DNA from: Megalonaias nervosa
Taxonomy: Eukaryota; Mollusca; Bivalvia; Unionida; Unionidae
DNA length: 64,000 bases
Assembly: GCA_016617855.1 (NCBI GenBank)
Contig: JAECUM010009404.1
Coordinates: 1-64,000, forward strand
Direction: 5' to 3'
The notes under the pieces were generated by a model. That model worked only from the letters and a program-made list of their open reading frames with translations. It was not told the origin of the DNA and did no database searches. Position numbers and translations under genes: made by a program. This document shows, piece after piece, positions 12,690 to 25,647 of this stretch; the first letter of the stretch is position 1, and each line of letters begins with the position of its first letter.

Positions 12690-13565
12690 AGTGTCATTTG
12701 TACCTAAAAGTTAAGGTTCTCAAACGGACAGCAACAATCCAAGTGTCGATTTTTGAGAGCAGCTCTTGTCAACATTTCCATGCATCATTCAGCAGCATGA
12801 ATGTCTCAGACGTGTTGATACCTAACGTTTTGGATGTTTTTAATGACACAGGGTTGAAAGGTGTTAATGAGCCTAACAATGCTAATGACGTCCAAAAGAA
12901 ACTGAAATGATGGCGTACCTTAGATATGATTGATTGTTCACACTTGGGTACTTTTTTGGTTGTCAGACAAATATTTTCGTAAATGGTGACTTGAATTAAA
13001 TGGAAGCAAAGCCCTGTTCAGTTTAATGGCTAATAATATAAAACGAACATCGAATATGTCAAACTGTACGTGCGATAGATGGAAACCTTACGTAAAGTCC
13101 AAAACGACATCAGTCCAACTCTGACCAGAATGACGGCTAAGCGTTATACAGGACGATAGGAAGTTAAAACAGAACTCGATTGCCTCTGGACTCAGATAAA
13201 GGAAATTGAAAATAATGCTTAATATGTTCAGCTGCCACAACGTTTACTCGTTGGTATCGTCCGCAATGCTGCTCTAAACGCAGCTATCAATCAAAATCAG
13301 TTCGAATTCAAGTTTAAAGTATCCAAGATAGAAACAACCCGAAATTGCCAGACGTTGTGTACCAAATCATTTCAACTTAACTTTGCCCAGAATAGATGTT
13401 TGAGATCTTAACTGAGTCTGTCTGATGCCACAAGAGACTTAGCAACAATGGTCACGACGATAACAGAAGTTATGCTTTGTAGAGATTCGTTTTCACTCCA
13501 AACCAAGGCAGCGGCATATGAATATTTCCACCCTATAAAACAGGCCAGCTCTGTGTTGAACTTCA
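12690..13565 (+). pseudogene. Decayed Maverick/Polinton capsid-like gene (F54H12.2-like family)
   Basis: The open block 12,698-12,910 begins with YLKVKVLKRT, and after several stops another near-open stretch (13,080-13,560) has QLPQRLLVGIVRNAALNAA. Spacing and block order resemble the invertebrate F54H12.2-like proteins, which derive from Maverick/Polinton elements and are thought to be virion components. The similarity is recalled from the family pattern, not computed. It does not look like the capsid gene of the 31.5-42.8 kb element, so it would represent a second virus-like lineage. It is badly broken, with no terminal repeats seen around it. Confidence 0.35.
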
Positions 13566-13599
13566 GTTTCTACTGGCTCTCCTAAAATGATACAGCACC

Positions 13600-14000
13600 A
13601 TCTTATATGTAGAATTTGACAATACTCTTTAGATCAGTAGTTTCTGAGACCTGATCGAAGAATATTAAAAATATGGACAAAGAACCCGATGAAATGGGTG
13701 AAAAGGATGTTTTCTACCCAGCACAGCAGTCGTCACAGTCATTGGAAAAGAAAAAGACAAAACCAGATATGCAACAAGAAGTCACAAGAATAAACAGAAA
13801 AAGTGACTTCTAGCATCCAGAACAGCAATCACAGGCACTTCTTGGAAAAGAAAAAACAGACTGGCGTGGAACTTGAATGTATGAACATAACGATGAAGGT
13901 TTATATTTTCCAGCCAGGATAGCCGTTAAAAGCAACTTTTCAACAAAACGAACAGAAATATACAATCATCAAAATACCACAACTGTCAAAACGAAAATAG
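13600..14000 (+). other. Low-complexity charged ORF remnant with an internal duplication
   Basis: A plus-strand frame from about 13,672 encodes a Lys/Gln/Glu-rich segment. The block around DVFYPAQQSSQSLEKKK is followed about 110 bases later by a diverged second copy that starts after a stop. It directly follows the capsid-like relic and may be part of it. Function unknown. Confidence 0.25.
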
Positions 14001-15397
14001 CGCACCAACCGAATACATGATTCTCCTTAGAACATTTACTAACACGTTTTGAGAGTGATTTCCTTAGAACGAATTATTAATGAGGAAAATTGTTTTGCTA
14101 ACATCATTTCTAAAATATCACTTTACTAAATGACGGCTAAGACTGAATTACTTTACAAGGCTGAGAACTTTCTGAATGTACCATTGATATTTGGAATTTA
14201 TATATGAACATGGCCTTACAAGCCCCAGTCGTTCATTTTCATTTTACGTGAACGGGGCTTATATAAAAGCGCTGATTTAAAAAAAAAAATAGTATTGACT
14301 TTTTGTAAAATTGTTCATTTTTTTTTTCTCTCCCCTTCTTTACTGTCATATCACTATATTTACTAAACAAACGAAATAACGACATTTTCTTGAGAGGGCA
14401 GTGAAATTCAAATTCAAATTTATCGCCAAATATATTTAATATGCCACACTATTACAAATTATAACCCTTCCTTAACCTATGATGTAATGCAAGTGCAGAC
14501 TGTTGCACCATGATACACTGTCACAAAGATACATTTCAAAATGGCGGGAAAATCTTATGACCCATACATTGTCTACCCTGTCTAGCGTGAAATCCGCATA
14601 TGCCCTGATTTAACACCCTCTACTACACCAATATTTAACTTTGATGAAACAAAATACATGATGCAAATATGTTATATGACAAGAGGAGATTGGATTGATT
14701 GTGATAAGGTAATCTGGGTAATGATTTGACTTCCGTACCAACTGTATGGGAACTCTTTTCTCATCTTCGCCAGAATGGTTAGGCCAGTTTAATCAACCTT
14801 GGTAGGATTATTTCACATGTTATGCCATATTTGATCTAGGTACAGATGGATCCAATAGCAAAGATGTGGTTTCCATAACAGCCATGTGTAAAATCATTTT
14901 CTTGTTCTGATCTATAACTGTTGTGCAGTATTAAATGTGATATCAATAATATGAATAATCCGTACTTTCATGGTGGCTTCCCAGTAATGGCGTAACTGTC
15001 CAATGCACATCGATGGGAAACTGTCTCTAGCATGTCTGACCCAGCTATTGCCAAAAACGGTATGACGGTTTTATGGTAAATTTCTTCCAAAAGTTTGCTC
15101 CAAAATTATTTGTCAGTAATATGACTATTAAAACAAATCTACTTTGCGTAAATATAATAGATAACTAGAATTCTAAGCATGAATAACTTTCCTTTTTTAT
15201 ACCTAGGTGTAAATGCAGGATTTAATTTCAATGACGTTATTCAGGGTAAAGACATCGTTAATCGAGAATTTAAACCAAGTAGCTGGCAATTATCCTGATA
15301 TATCCAACTTACTTGCTTTATTACTAATACTTCTAAATGTCTTTAAGACAAGTTCATACCATGTGAACTTAATAAATCCCACTTGAGCCACGATATA
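14001..15397. other. Non-coding stretch
   Basis: No coding or repeat structure could be supported. The AT content is high and only short homopolymer runs occur (14,279-14,289 A run; 14,317-14,326 T run). Confidence 0.45.
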
Positions 15398-16366
15398 TTG
15401 TTACGACCCTGTAGTCAAATTACATATGTGTTAAAATTTAAATTCTTCTAATTTGTTTCATTTTTATTTTATTTTTATACCACTAAATGTTATTATTATT
15501 ATTATTATTATGGTGATGCTTATGTTAGCAAAGTCTAATAGTTTGTTAGAAACATCGTATTTATTTAAAACGGAAATGTGACTCGTGTAAGCACGATTTT
15601 TGCATGACGGTTTTTCGTATCAAGCAAACAGTGAGAAAGAGCTATGTAAATGATTGGCTGTGACCACGTTATTTCAAAATAATGCTTGTTTACGCATTGT
15701 AGTGATTTCGAAATCACACGTGTCTTCATGCGTGTGTACATGTAATGACGCATTAGCTTGTTTTAAATGCTCAGTTACCTGTAAGAGAAGTTTGGTCAGA
15801 GTCGTAATCGTAGTCAGTCGTGGTTCAGAGTCACATCATAACATCTTACAGAGTTTATAATACCTTAAGAAAGATATCTCTGTGCTGGAAAGAGGTGTTT
15901 GTTCATTCGTATGTATTAGGAATAACATGTGTGTTGTTAGTGGTGGTAGCTGTACTTCATTTACTTTCTAAATAATTATTTTCCCTGGAGAACAACACTA
16001 CTGGCTTTGGACAAAGGTATTTGATGAAATTATTTCTAAATCGGAACAGAACAATACAAATTGTGCTTTACAGTGAAAATTCTGGACATTTTGTGTTAGC
16101 CTTCGTCTGACGTCATCATCCGCCATCTTGGATCGGAACTGAGATTCAGACTGTATCAATTTAGAACTGTTTAGTCAAAGGACTTATGTTTCTTTTACAA
16201 ATTTAGAACATCTTTTTGGATCTTCTTCGTAAATCTTAAGTCTTGTGTCACATATTTACCTTCTCTCCGTGTTTTCTAGGGAAATAAATTATTTTTGTTA
16301 AAATTAACAAAGCTTGTTCTCTTCACTCTTTCTTTGTGTTACTTTGAACGAGCCGATACGTAACAA
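15398..16366 (+). mobile_element. Solo LTR, family A (copy 1)
   Basis: A block of about 967 bp begins TGTTACG at 15,399 and ends CGTAACA at 16,365. These are perfect short inverted termini of the TG..CA type. It is flanked by ATATA/TATA-like sequence on both sides (15,393-15,397 and 16,366-16,370), a possible target duplication, though ambiguous in AT-rich DNA. Near the 3' end GGGAAATAAATTATTT contains a polyadenylation signal, as expected for R/U5. The last 400 bases are related to the LTR at 30,363-31,295. No gag-pol follows, so this is a solo LTR, probably of a Ty3/gypsy-like element. It contains an (ATT)8 run at 15,488-15,511. Confidence 0.6.
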
Positions 16367-16871
16367 TATAACCCTAGTCAAAAGTGTTGTATATTGCTCC
16401 AATCAAAGCTCTATCCTATCGTTTCAGACAATTTGCACACAATGCAGATTGGTTGGTTGGGAACAACAATATACAAAATTTTGTAAATTTTCAAATTACT
16501 AGCTCCCTAATTTCTTACAGGTAAAGTCTTGAGGTAACCACATAAGTAAATAACGAAGGTGGAAAATGCGGTGGGATACTGATGGGTATTGTGCACAGAA
16601 GGGTTTGCCAGAAACGTAATTTTATAACATATCTTTCTCTCAGTGTGTCCTTAAATGAGTCATCGTGATTGCAATAGGATAGCGCTATCGACATGGTCTG
16701 CACAAGGAAATAAAGATCAACGACGTTGCCTTTATCTGATATGTCTCTCTGGCTGATATCAGCATGGCAGATGATATAGTCGAGCATATTAAAGACCGCT
16801 TAATTATGCCAAATGCCAGAAACAGGTAGCACTCGTCAAATAGAAAAACGTTGATGTTTCCTTAAATATTG

Positions 16872-17072
16872 CAGAAAGCTCTCAATGCAGGCCGTCCCGA
16901 TGATAGCTATGTGGATCGATTGAATATTCTTTCGTGTCTCTTTGGTAATGGATCGATGTCCAATAGTCACCTTTACACAGCCACGGCTGCCAAAGACCGT
17001 GACGCAGTATGGCTGCAATTTATCAAACAATTAAAATGTATAAAAAGCCCACGCAAACGTTGTACCTCATGA
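16872..17072 (+). CDS. Possible terminal exon, product unknown
   Basis: A well-formed 3' splice site (pyrimidine-rich tract, TTGCAG) at about 16,874 opens directly into 65 codons that end in TGA at 17,070-17,072. The peptide has a balanced composition with stretches such as DDSYVDRLNILSC, HLYTATAAKDRDAVWLQF and a basic end. This looks conserved rather than random, but I cannot name the family. Upstream exons were not found and no clear polyadenylation signal follows within 200 bases, so it may be a retained fragment of a gene rather than a working exon. Confidence 0.3.
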   Translation, partial: QKALNAGRPDDSYVDRLNILSCLFGNGSMSNSHLYTATAAKDRDAVWLQFIKQLKCIKSPRKRCTS

Positions 17073-19160
17073 TTCACACAAGCTGGAAATTTTGAATGTA
17101 GAGCTGCACATTCATAATTATGTATATTTACATGCCTAACACACCTGCCGCCTGGATTGTTATGTTTTAAATTTGCAGCGTTATGTCTTCGTTTTTATGT
17201 TTGATGCGCCTTCCTGTTCCTTAGAGTGTGTGAGTAATCACAGCTCTATGACAAAGGCAAACTTGTTTGTTTTTTAAAACTACACCGATATTTATCGATG
17301 GGACCTCTGCGTCCTTGATATAATTAAATGCCATTATGCTGGGACCTATTCCCAGTGATGGTATTGGGCATATATATAGTTTGGAATACCCTCGATTGTC
17401 ATCGACAATGTGTTGATAAGTTGGTTTACAAATGCTTAGTAATGCATACCAAATAAGTGCCTCTCATCTAAGTCTTGAAGACTATAATTAACGCAGTCAT
17501 TCTATTTAGCGGGAGTGTACAAGTTGACGTTCCACATGCTGTCGCTCTTGATCATCACTATAATGTGATGATGCAGCGCTCGGATGTACTATATAGCCAC
17601 TGTTTTCACATGTACTGATTTCTGATCATACATACGATATCTCTTCGGGTCAGGTCGTTAAATTAAACCTAACACCGCTGATGGTGTTGCATACCGAATT
17701 GTTAGCGCTTCGGATTATCCCATCCGTAGTCTTTAAACGTTAGCTTAAAGGTGAGACAGTCTGAAACGCTCTTGATTTACCTTTTTGATTTTGGAGTGGG
17801 TACTTCAATGATATGATTGTGTGTTTGACAGTTAAGTGGTGTTTTTCTTGTTACGGATTGATAACTTGGTACTAAATAGTACAGTTATTACCTCAACTTG
17901 TTCATATCAACAACTCACTAGGACACCCACAACGTTTAGAGTTACCTTATTGCTTAGTGTAGTGGATTTCACAAGCTCATTTCTGCAACAAGATCTTCAG
18001 ACTTTTATGGACTGCTATGACATTTGGCAGATAAAATGGATATCACATGACAAGGTGCATTTCGACAAATCACGTTTGTCCACAATTGCTAGAGATATCG
18101 CTTGTTTTTCGTAAACGCTTAATGCAATGTATGACACTATTTGATTTGTGCAACCAATCCGACATGGTTGTGTCCTTTCCCTTGGTATGCATTTCTGTGA
18201 AACCATGATGGGCTTTCGTGTTTTAAAGGGCTATTCCATTGCTATGGCACAGATGAATCTAAGGTATGACATAGTTATGAGACTGTAGGTAACCATGAAG
18301 TTCGTAATGCAGTGAGAATGCAACTCCTCCTGCAGTTTGTAATTGTTTGCCATGAAACTTGGAACATATTATGGTCTTGCAGAAAATTATTTAAATGGCA
18401 CTATTTTGTTAAAGGAAGTTCCGCACGTTTTACGTGCCACTAATTCATATCCATCATGAGGTTGAGTGAGTTGTGGAAACGGAAGAGGTATATTTACTCA
18501 GCATATTGCTGACCACTCCATTGAGATTATCGAGGAGAAACAAGTTAAGACATAACACTGAGACCAGAAGGAATTGTCAAACCTGTATCTTGTAGTTGCT
18601 GACATGTTTATTTACGGGCATTGTATGATCATGAGTTGTGGAGTTGGTCTGCTGTATTTATTGCTGCTCATTGCAAACACATTCAGATCACACATGCTTT
18701 GATTAGAGTAATCAGTGTGGTTACCAATGGAAACCTGTTCAGCTGAGTATATTTCAATACGGGTAAATATTCTCTAGTTATCTGAACCATTTTTGTTGAC
18801 ATTTGAAAAACAAATGACGAGAAAAGAGGTTCCAGAATATTGAAAATGATTGCCAATTTTTTTTTTTTAAATAAGCTTTCTGGAAGTGTAACAATCGTTA
18901 CATTTACATTATTAGTGCAGCGGTAGCTAGCATTTAGATCGAGCCGAAGTTCATTGTTTACGTTTAGTACATCATTGAGCAAATGAATAGAGTGACTTGC
19001 ACATTTTATACCAATTAATTTTGAACAATAAACACTCGGATAGTCCGCAAATTGACATTTGTTTCATGGTCTGTTGTTTATAAACAAAGACGAACGAAAT
19101 GATTTATTTTGACAGTTTATGAAACGTACTTTGAATCATATCTGCTAATATTTTCCACTC
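17073..19160. other. Non-coding stretch
   Basis: No supported gene or repeat was seen. A small palindrome ATCATCAC..GTGATGAT occurs around 17,551-17,572. Short frames at 17,836-18,114 and 18,683-18,982 show no domain. Confidence 0.45.
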
Positions 19161-19242
19161 GATGTATATTAGTAAAGGTTATTATATATTTGGGATTGAC
19201 TAAATACTTGGCTGTTTACATTTAGTCTACCTGAAGGTCTTG

Positions 19243-19524
19243 TTCTGGGTACAACCACTCCGGTGGTCTGGTTAGAAGGGGTCCTGGTTTAGAACCCCGG
19301 CCGAGCAATACCAAAGACTAATAAAAATAATACTAACAACTCTCTTAACCATCAGCATTAAGACGCTAGTGTTAGGACTGGTGGGGGTGGTGTCAGGTGT
19401 GACATTTTGATACATATATGCAACATGATGCCCCAGTGCTAGACATCACTATACACTACCACAATGCAGACATTGTAGCGTTATGACTGAAAAAGTGTTG
19501 AAGCTATGTAAACACTCTAAACAC

Positions 19525-19526
<2 letters not shown>
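19243..19526 (+). mobile_element. tRNA-derived SINE (copy 1)
   Basis: A tRNA-like head with a worn A box (TGGTCTGGTTAGAAG) and B box (GGTTTAGAACCCC) is followed by a body shared with the SINE at 29.4 kb: ATACCAAAGACT, AGCATTAAGA, TAGTGTTAGGA, GCATGATGCC and GCAGACCTCGTAGCG-like strings. The tail reads AAGCTATGTAAACAC and runs into a GA microsatellite. This matches the general architecture of invertebrate tRNA-SINEs with a conserved central domain. It is non-autonomous and depends on LINE enzymes. Confidence 0.75.

Positions 19527-19586
<60 letters not shown>
19527..19586. repeat. (GA)n microsatellite at SINE 3' end
   Basis: Uninterrupted GA run of about 30 units directly at the 3' end of the SINE. 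Confidence 0.97.
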
Positions 19587-19590
<4 letters not shown>

Positions 19591-20830
19591 GTGCATGGTA
19601 TAGACAATGGGGAAAGTTTTCATTAAAGAGTTTTCTGGAACGTACAATAAATATCAAGATATGTGTTTGGCTTTGCTTTTAATTTTTCTATTTTTAAACA
19701 CATTATTTGGTGTAAATTGATACAGATTATTATATAGTTTTGTATTCCTAAACACTTGATTCTTCAAGTAGATTCCCGAGAATGTATTAAATTAGACTAC
19801 CTACTCAGGCTCCGATTTGTACTTTTTAAATTTTATGGGAATGGTAGTGATGTTGTTTGTATATAATTGTTTAAAATATCATGAATATTTTCGTCCATTT
19901 GTTAATCTATACAACTAGTATTTATATTTTTCGTTCTTTGTGAGTCAGCTTGGTTATCAGATATATAGTCATTTTAGTTAGCTTTACGTTTTTGTTGGTT
20001 TGTCTACCCGTATATCTTTTGTCTTTTTTATTATCCTTTACTTTTATTTTATAGGAATGCCAGCATAGTTGTCAACTCTCTAATTGTTTCGGGCATCATT
20101 TATATTTTGTCCATTCGTTCTTTTTACTTGACTTTTCTCGTAGGAATGGCAGTATCGTGGTCATTTATAGGATATACTAGTTCGTCACAGTTATTTGAGA
20201 AATTGGTCAACAGGGAAATGTAATCAGCGAAGTGGAAACTAATCCAGTGGATACAACAAAGCTGATACAGTTAATACATGATAATCTACCACAGCAGACT
20301 GGCTCAAATGTATATCAGAATTACAAGGTATTTGTCTCCTTTCTTAGGAATTGTTCACAGTTGTTTGAATCAGTGAAATCTAGGAAACCTTCAGTATTAT
20401 TGTCAGCTATATAATCATTCAGGTTGTTGTAGTTATTGAAGAAATTGACACTTCTGCAAAACTTAATAATGTGCAACAAGGGCTAATAATCGGGAAAGCG
20501 GAGATTAATCCAATGAATACATCAAAGCTAATAAGGCTAATATAGAATAGTATATGAAAACAGTTTGGCGCATATGTGACACAGCACTTAGAACTACAAT
20601 GAGATCCGCAGTTTGCAATAAATCAATGATCTTTTGCAATGTGTTGCAAATTGATAAAGATTATTATATATGTTTGATTCACTAAATACTTGACTCTTTA
20701 AATAGCTTCTCCAGAATGTGATAAATTTAAGCTAACTCGATATCATGTTCAAGGTCAGATTTGTACTTTTTTAATTTTATAGGAATCGTAGTAATGCTGT
20801 TGGTTCGTCTATCCACACATCATTTTGTAT

Positions 20831-22335
20831 CATACTTAACGTTCACCTTTCCATTTTATCAACATATAGTGCTTTCTCAGAGTGAAAGGTTTCTTAAAAT
20901 GTGTTGAAAGACTGTAATGGTGTTGCAGTTCCTATTGATACATATTGCAGCGCTTTATTATGAATATTGCTCGAAAGAGCAAAATGGTGGGCGTAAAAAA
21001 TACACCCCGACTCTGATGCAGTATTGCACACCGTGGTGACAATATTGCAATTCCACTGCATTCCATTCCTATCTCCGATCAGAATAACGATATTAATCAT
21101 GTGGTCTTTGTACATAGACATATTCGTTACTCACTAGCGTATTTTGTACAGCAATACAAATGCATAACGAGTTAAAGACTATTTCCACGTATTCGACTTT
21201 ACAGATTTATTTGAGTAATTTGAATATTAGAAATGTATTCGAGTAAGTAGATTATTAGAGACAATACTTCATAATAATGTGTGAATGTATGGGATTTTTG
21301 TCCACGGTATTGTCTGTGTATGTCTGTGTCGAAGTCATGTCTATACCAGTATTTGTAATGGTAATCAAAACAATACCTTGCGTACTAGAATACTTGCTTA
21401 TAATTATACTCTGCGTTTGATATTCAGGGAGGGAGTGGGTAGGGGGCTGGATTTATTGAGCCAGTTTAGTAGCGATATTGAAAGAAGAGACTTACAGGTT
21501 TTAAAAAAAAATATTCGAGAGGCAATAAACGATCAAATGCTAAAAGTAAATATCAGCTAAAATACTATGATATTTTAAATTTTATTGTCTAAATTTCGGA
21601 ACAATGATAAGAACTACAAATATCTCATTCTAAAAATAGCCGAAATTGATATGCGAACATCATCGAAACATGGACATATCAATAATACATTATTTCCAAG
21701 TAAATGATGTGCCCACCTAATTATCTGTTTATATGTTATCTGAGTCACTGATATATGACGTTACGAAATTTTGAAAAAGTGGAGATAAAGCCAATATGAC
21801 TGAAAATGTATTTCTGCGTATAAGGCTGAATTTGTAAATTGAAAAGAGAACATTCCACTTCATCATTCTTAAAAAAAAAAGTCAAGGTCCTGAAATATTC
21901 CGGGTATTGCATTTCACTCGCTATGATTAGAGTCAGTGTAAGCCTCTTTTAGCTTTCAGTGTGGACAATATGAAACTTCTTTATAATTTTCTAATGCAGA
22001 GAGGTTATAGATGCGGTAGTCGTGAGATGATGATGCTTTTATAATTTCGATATAAAAATGTACTTATCAGATTAATTAGATGAAAGACACCAACACCATG
22101 ACACAGTGTTTAAATTTTATTAATAAAAGATTTATTCCTATGTCTATACATATGTGAAGAGAAGAGTGCTGGCCAGAGTGAAATAATAAAGAACATACGA
22201 TCTCACACAAGGAATAGTTATATCTTAACTTTCGGCCCAGGAATGGAGAAATACATTTTATATAGATAGCAGAAGTTTACAGGAATTCTGACAACACATT
22301 ATGATGCTAGATGTGATGTAATACGATCAAGAGAT
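20831..22335. other. Non-coding stretch
   Basis: Short frames only (for example 21,285-21,560), without recognised domains. No repeat family was identified. Confidence 0.4.
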
Positions 22336-22339
22336 TCAG

Positions 22340-22592
22340 ACCAGTTTTGTTTTGTGGGTTTAACACCATTGTTCAGCACACAATAGGCTTTATATACAAT
22401 GCAGTCTAAATGCTGGAGGAGAAATCCTACAGAACCAAGAGATTAACTGCCCAAGCACTGTACAGTACTGGCAAAGCTTTCTTACATGCCAGCTATGGTT
22501 TGGCTTGAGGATAAAATCGACGCGGATAAAGCTGTCATGTCAGTAATCTGTAAAGGCAGCGCCTTAGACAGCTCGGCCACACGGGAGCAAGT
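22340..22592 (-). mobile_element. tRNA-Leu/Ser-like SINE (minus strand)
   Basis: The reverse complement of 22,592-22,540 reads GTGTGGCCGAGCTGTCTAAG followed by GCGCTG, which is the D-arm and A box of a type II (Leu/Ser-like) tRNA. The B box is worn. The body runs to GTGTTAAACCCACAAAACAAA near 22,345. GTTAAACCC plus an A/C-rich tail is a common end of invertebrate tRNA SINEs. The anticodon arm does not fold as a tRNA, so it is a SINE or tRNA-derived relic, not a tRNA gene. Confidence 0.55.
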
Positions 22593-22814
22593 CACTATAA
22601 TACGCAGAAAAGTACATTAGAATACTAAACGACGAGTTAGCAACTTAAGATACTGCACTCTACCTTGCAGATCACACCAAATCTACAATTGAAGATTTTT
22701 AATTCAAAATTGCATCATGTACAGAAAGAGTTACATCTTATTAAAACTATATCTGAACATAATTCCAGAACTAAGCAAACAGCAACCTCTGTGTTTCAAA
22801 AGAACAGATCTCTT

Positions 22815-23235
22815 AGTCATAATAATAATAAATAATAATAATGGGGGCTTTGTATAGCGCCTAATCTTTAGAAGCTCTAAGCGCTTTACAACATTTGACA
22901 ACACTTAAAAAAAACATATATATCGATATGATTACAAAAATAAAAACAAACACCACGAAATTAGAAACAGAAAATATGCTGTAAATATTTAAGGTAAGGA
23001 TACATTATTAGGTCTTTGAGTCTGTTCTTGCAGTTGAAATAGGTGAGCTTTAAGAGCGCTCTTGAATGAGATCACTGTGTCTTTGTGTCTAAGTGCAGTG
23101 GGCAATTCGTTCCACGTTGCTGGGCCCTGGTATGCAAAAGAGCGTTGTCCATATGATTTCATCTTCATAGTGGGAATAATGAGAATACGAGTGTCAGAAT
23201 TAGACGTAGAAGTGAACAGAGTTATTAGCATTATA
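22815..23235 (-). mobile_element. LINE 3' end fragment (RT C-terminus plus ATT tail)
   Basis: The minus-strand frame 23,231-22,989 encodes YGQRSFAYQGPATWNELP and, after a few residues, FKSALKAHLF. This is the conserved C-terminal block found after the reverse transcriptase in L2/CR1/RTE-type LINEs. It is followed by a 3' UTR with GCGCTTAGAGCTTC and GGCGCTATACAAAGCCC, then an (ATT)n tail at 22,845-22,817. The rest of the element is absent (5' truncation), and no start or catalytic region is present. Confidence 0.65.
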
Positions 23236-23239
23236 TGAG

Positions 23240-25575
23240 AGGAACTAATGCACAGCCATGAATGAGTATTTGACTCATTTCAATATTATTATAGTTCCGA
23301 ATGATAGAAATATTTATGTAAGCTGTCGTACGTAGTTAAAAGTCTTGCTGGTACTGCTAACTTCTTATTTAAGGCAGTTGAACTAGATAGAGGGAAAAAC
23401 TAATTAAAATCTTATTTAATTGCTAAATTCGAGGCTTAAAGCTCTGAATAAAACTGGTACATTTATGAATCAGCTTAATTATTTTGTGTGTGAAATAGGG
23501 AATCAGTTTCTTAATTTGCACAAGATCTTAACAACTGGAAAGATATGTATTCTGATTAACTGGTGAAATCACTGATTTGTAGCGCTTGACTATTTTGATT
23601 GGTCTTGTTGGAATCCAAAACCAGGATGAGACTAGAGAATGTGACCCTAAAACACTAAAGAAAGTTCAAACAATTGCACTTAGAATCGAAGCTTACAAAT
23701 CAGCTAACAAACTGAGACGGAACCATGTGAATTCTCTTTCCAAAGATAAAAGAATATGAACATAGCAAAGAAAAGCTAGGATTGAAAAGTACAATGTCTA
23801 TCAAACTTGTTTGAAAAGAATAAGCATGTTGTCACCTGAAGCACAGTGCAAATCCAAACTAGCATACAATACGGCATTATATGCATTATATCGGAATATG
23901 TGATCAGCAAAGAAGTTATACTATCAACTGGTTTCAGATAATTACACTTATTACTAAAATAAAATCAACTCTTTGAGTAAAAGGATAGTAAAACCCAGGG
24001 AGCAAAACACTAATAGCTGTAGAAATAGAGAAGAAACATTGGATAAACAGGCAAAACGTCAGGGAAATGTGTGGGGCCGAAGTTCTAGTATTAAGAAACT
24101 CGCAAAAAAACCTGAACAGTCGAGGAACTAATACATGGTATTTTATAAATGCGAAAGTAATTGTAAAGTGTTATTCTTTACTCTGTGACAAATTAGTAAC
24201 ATCTTAGCCGATATAGTATGGTTTAAATGAATGAGAATACCTATGTCGATATTGTATAGGTAAAAATGACGTCATTTGATTCGTTCTTTCAAACATGCTG
24301 TACTATTAACAGGCATTATTCATGACGGCGCACAAGTTATTTACATTCTTAAGAAACACTAATGTGAACCTATAATCAGTAACATTATTTTTTAAATGTA
24401 AACTAGATTTTATGTATGTAAGCAAGTACTGGAGAAGTCATGTGGTGCATAATTTCCTTAAATGGGAATATACAGACACCTCCAGACTTGAAAATGGTTG
24501 TATATGGAAACCCAAATTACCCGTATGATACCGAAGCACTGGTTTGAATTGATTTAGTCTCATAATTTGTGACGAAAATTGGATTATAAGTAACAATTGT
24601 TTTAGTACATCAAAAACAGACATACATTTCTCTCAGTGTAGCACATGTAGGTGTGAAACCCTTCAGATTGAAAAACATACTGTTGTTGCATATTAATTAC
24701 TAGAACCACTAACATATGTTTGAAAGGTGATCTAAAAATCAGAATACAGACATAATGACACAGCAAAAGAAATCCTGATAAAATATATGAACTCCATTTC
24801 CACATACTCTTGCATCACCACAAAATAACACTTGCTACAAAAGCAAGGTGCTGAGAATACAATTTTAAAAAATGGCAGAAGATGGAATTACTGAACATTT
24901 GTCGACAAAGTCAATGGAATGAATCTGGTGGCTTAGCGAGGTTAGTTTAAACAAAGTCGTTCTCAAACATTCTCATCCCCTGCACAGAATAGACGACGGC
25001 ATTGATCCATTATGTGTATCAAAATTGTGTGTGTATGTGTGTGTGTTGATATGGAATCGAGCTAAAACTATGTTGAGTTTAATGAAACACTGCATTCTGG
25101 GTACAAAGAGAGAAACACTAGAAATGACGCAGACTAGCGTTTAAAACATACTGGATAGAGAGACGCAAGGTGGACATTGATGCAGCAATTAGATGATCTC
25201 GACTTTGTAAGATGGTCTTGAACTGCTGTCACGCATACTTCTTTACACTCAAGTACAGATAGTGAGCTTGCATACCATAGCCCGAACTATAGGCCTCTAG
25301 ATTAATGCCGACAAAACCAAATGAAATAAATGTGACGGGATCTGTTATTTCAAAGTATATCATATAATCCGAAAATAATATCTAATATAAACGCATGATT
25401 TTAATCATATATAATCAGTCCTGAAATAGTCGTTTAATATATTTTCTTCAAATGTACAATGTTCCAAAAGCCTTGTGCGCTAAAATTGCTGCCAGCTTGT
25501 TTAGTCATGTAGATTCCTTGATAGTTTGGTTAATAGTTGTTTCTACTTAAACTTCAGTTTCTTAACACCAATATA
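23240..25575. other. Non-coding stretch
   Basis: No gene or repeat could be supported. Only short chance frames occur (24,438-24,805 minus). Confidence 0.4.
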
Positions 25576-25579
25576 CATA

Positions 25580-25642
<63 letters not shown>
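25580..25642. repeat. Compound (TC)n(AT)n microsatellite
   Basis: About 8 TC units run directly into about 23 AT units. The Ile/Tyr-rich frame across it is a by-product. Confidence 0.95.

Positions 25643-25647
<5 letters not shown>

Larger units (their letters stand above)
19160..20830 (+). pseudogene. Tandem array of decayed SEA-like exons
   Basis: A splice-acceptor-like AG followed by GAATGGCAGTATCGTGGTC or close variants occurs at about 19,839, 20,055, 20,144 and 20,783, with a more worn version near 20,424. In frame these read NGSIVV or NASIVV, resembling the G-S-[VI]-V-V self-cleavage site of SEA domains. After 20,144 the frame continues, through two stops, into GNVISEVETNPVDTTKL. A second worn copy of that tail lies at 20,470-20,600. 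The DNA before the acceptors (19,720-19,835 and 20,650-20,780) is also duplicated. So a module of intron plus exon was amplified and then decayed. A SINE and GA repeat at 19,243-19,586 interrupt it. It lies upstream of, and in the same direction as, the mucin-MAM gene. Confidence 0.4.

Noticed and set aside
22540..22592. tRNA-Leu gene on the minus strand
   Set aside because: The D-arm matches, but the anticodon arm and B box do not fold, and a SINE body follows.
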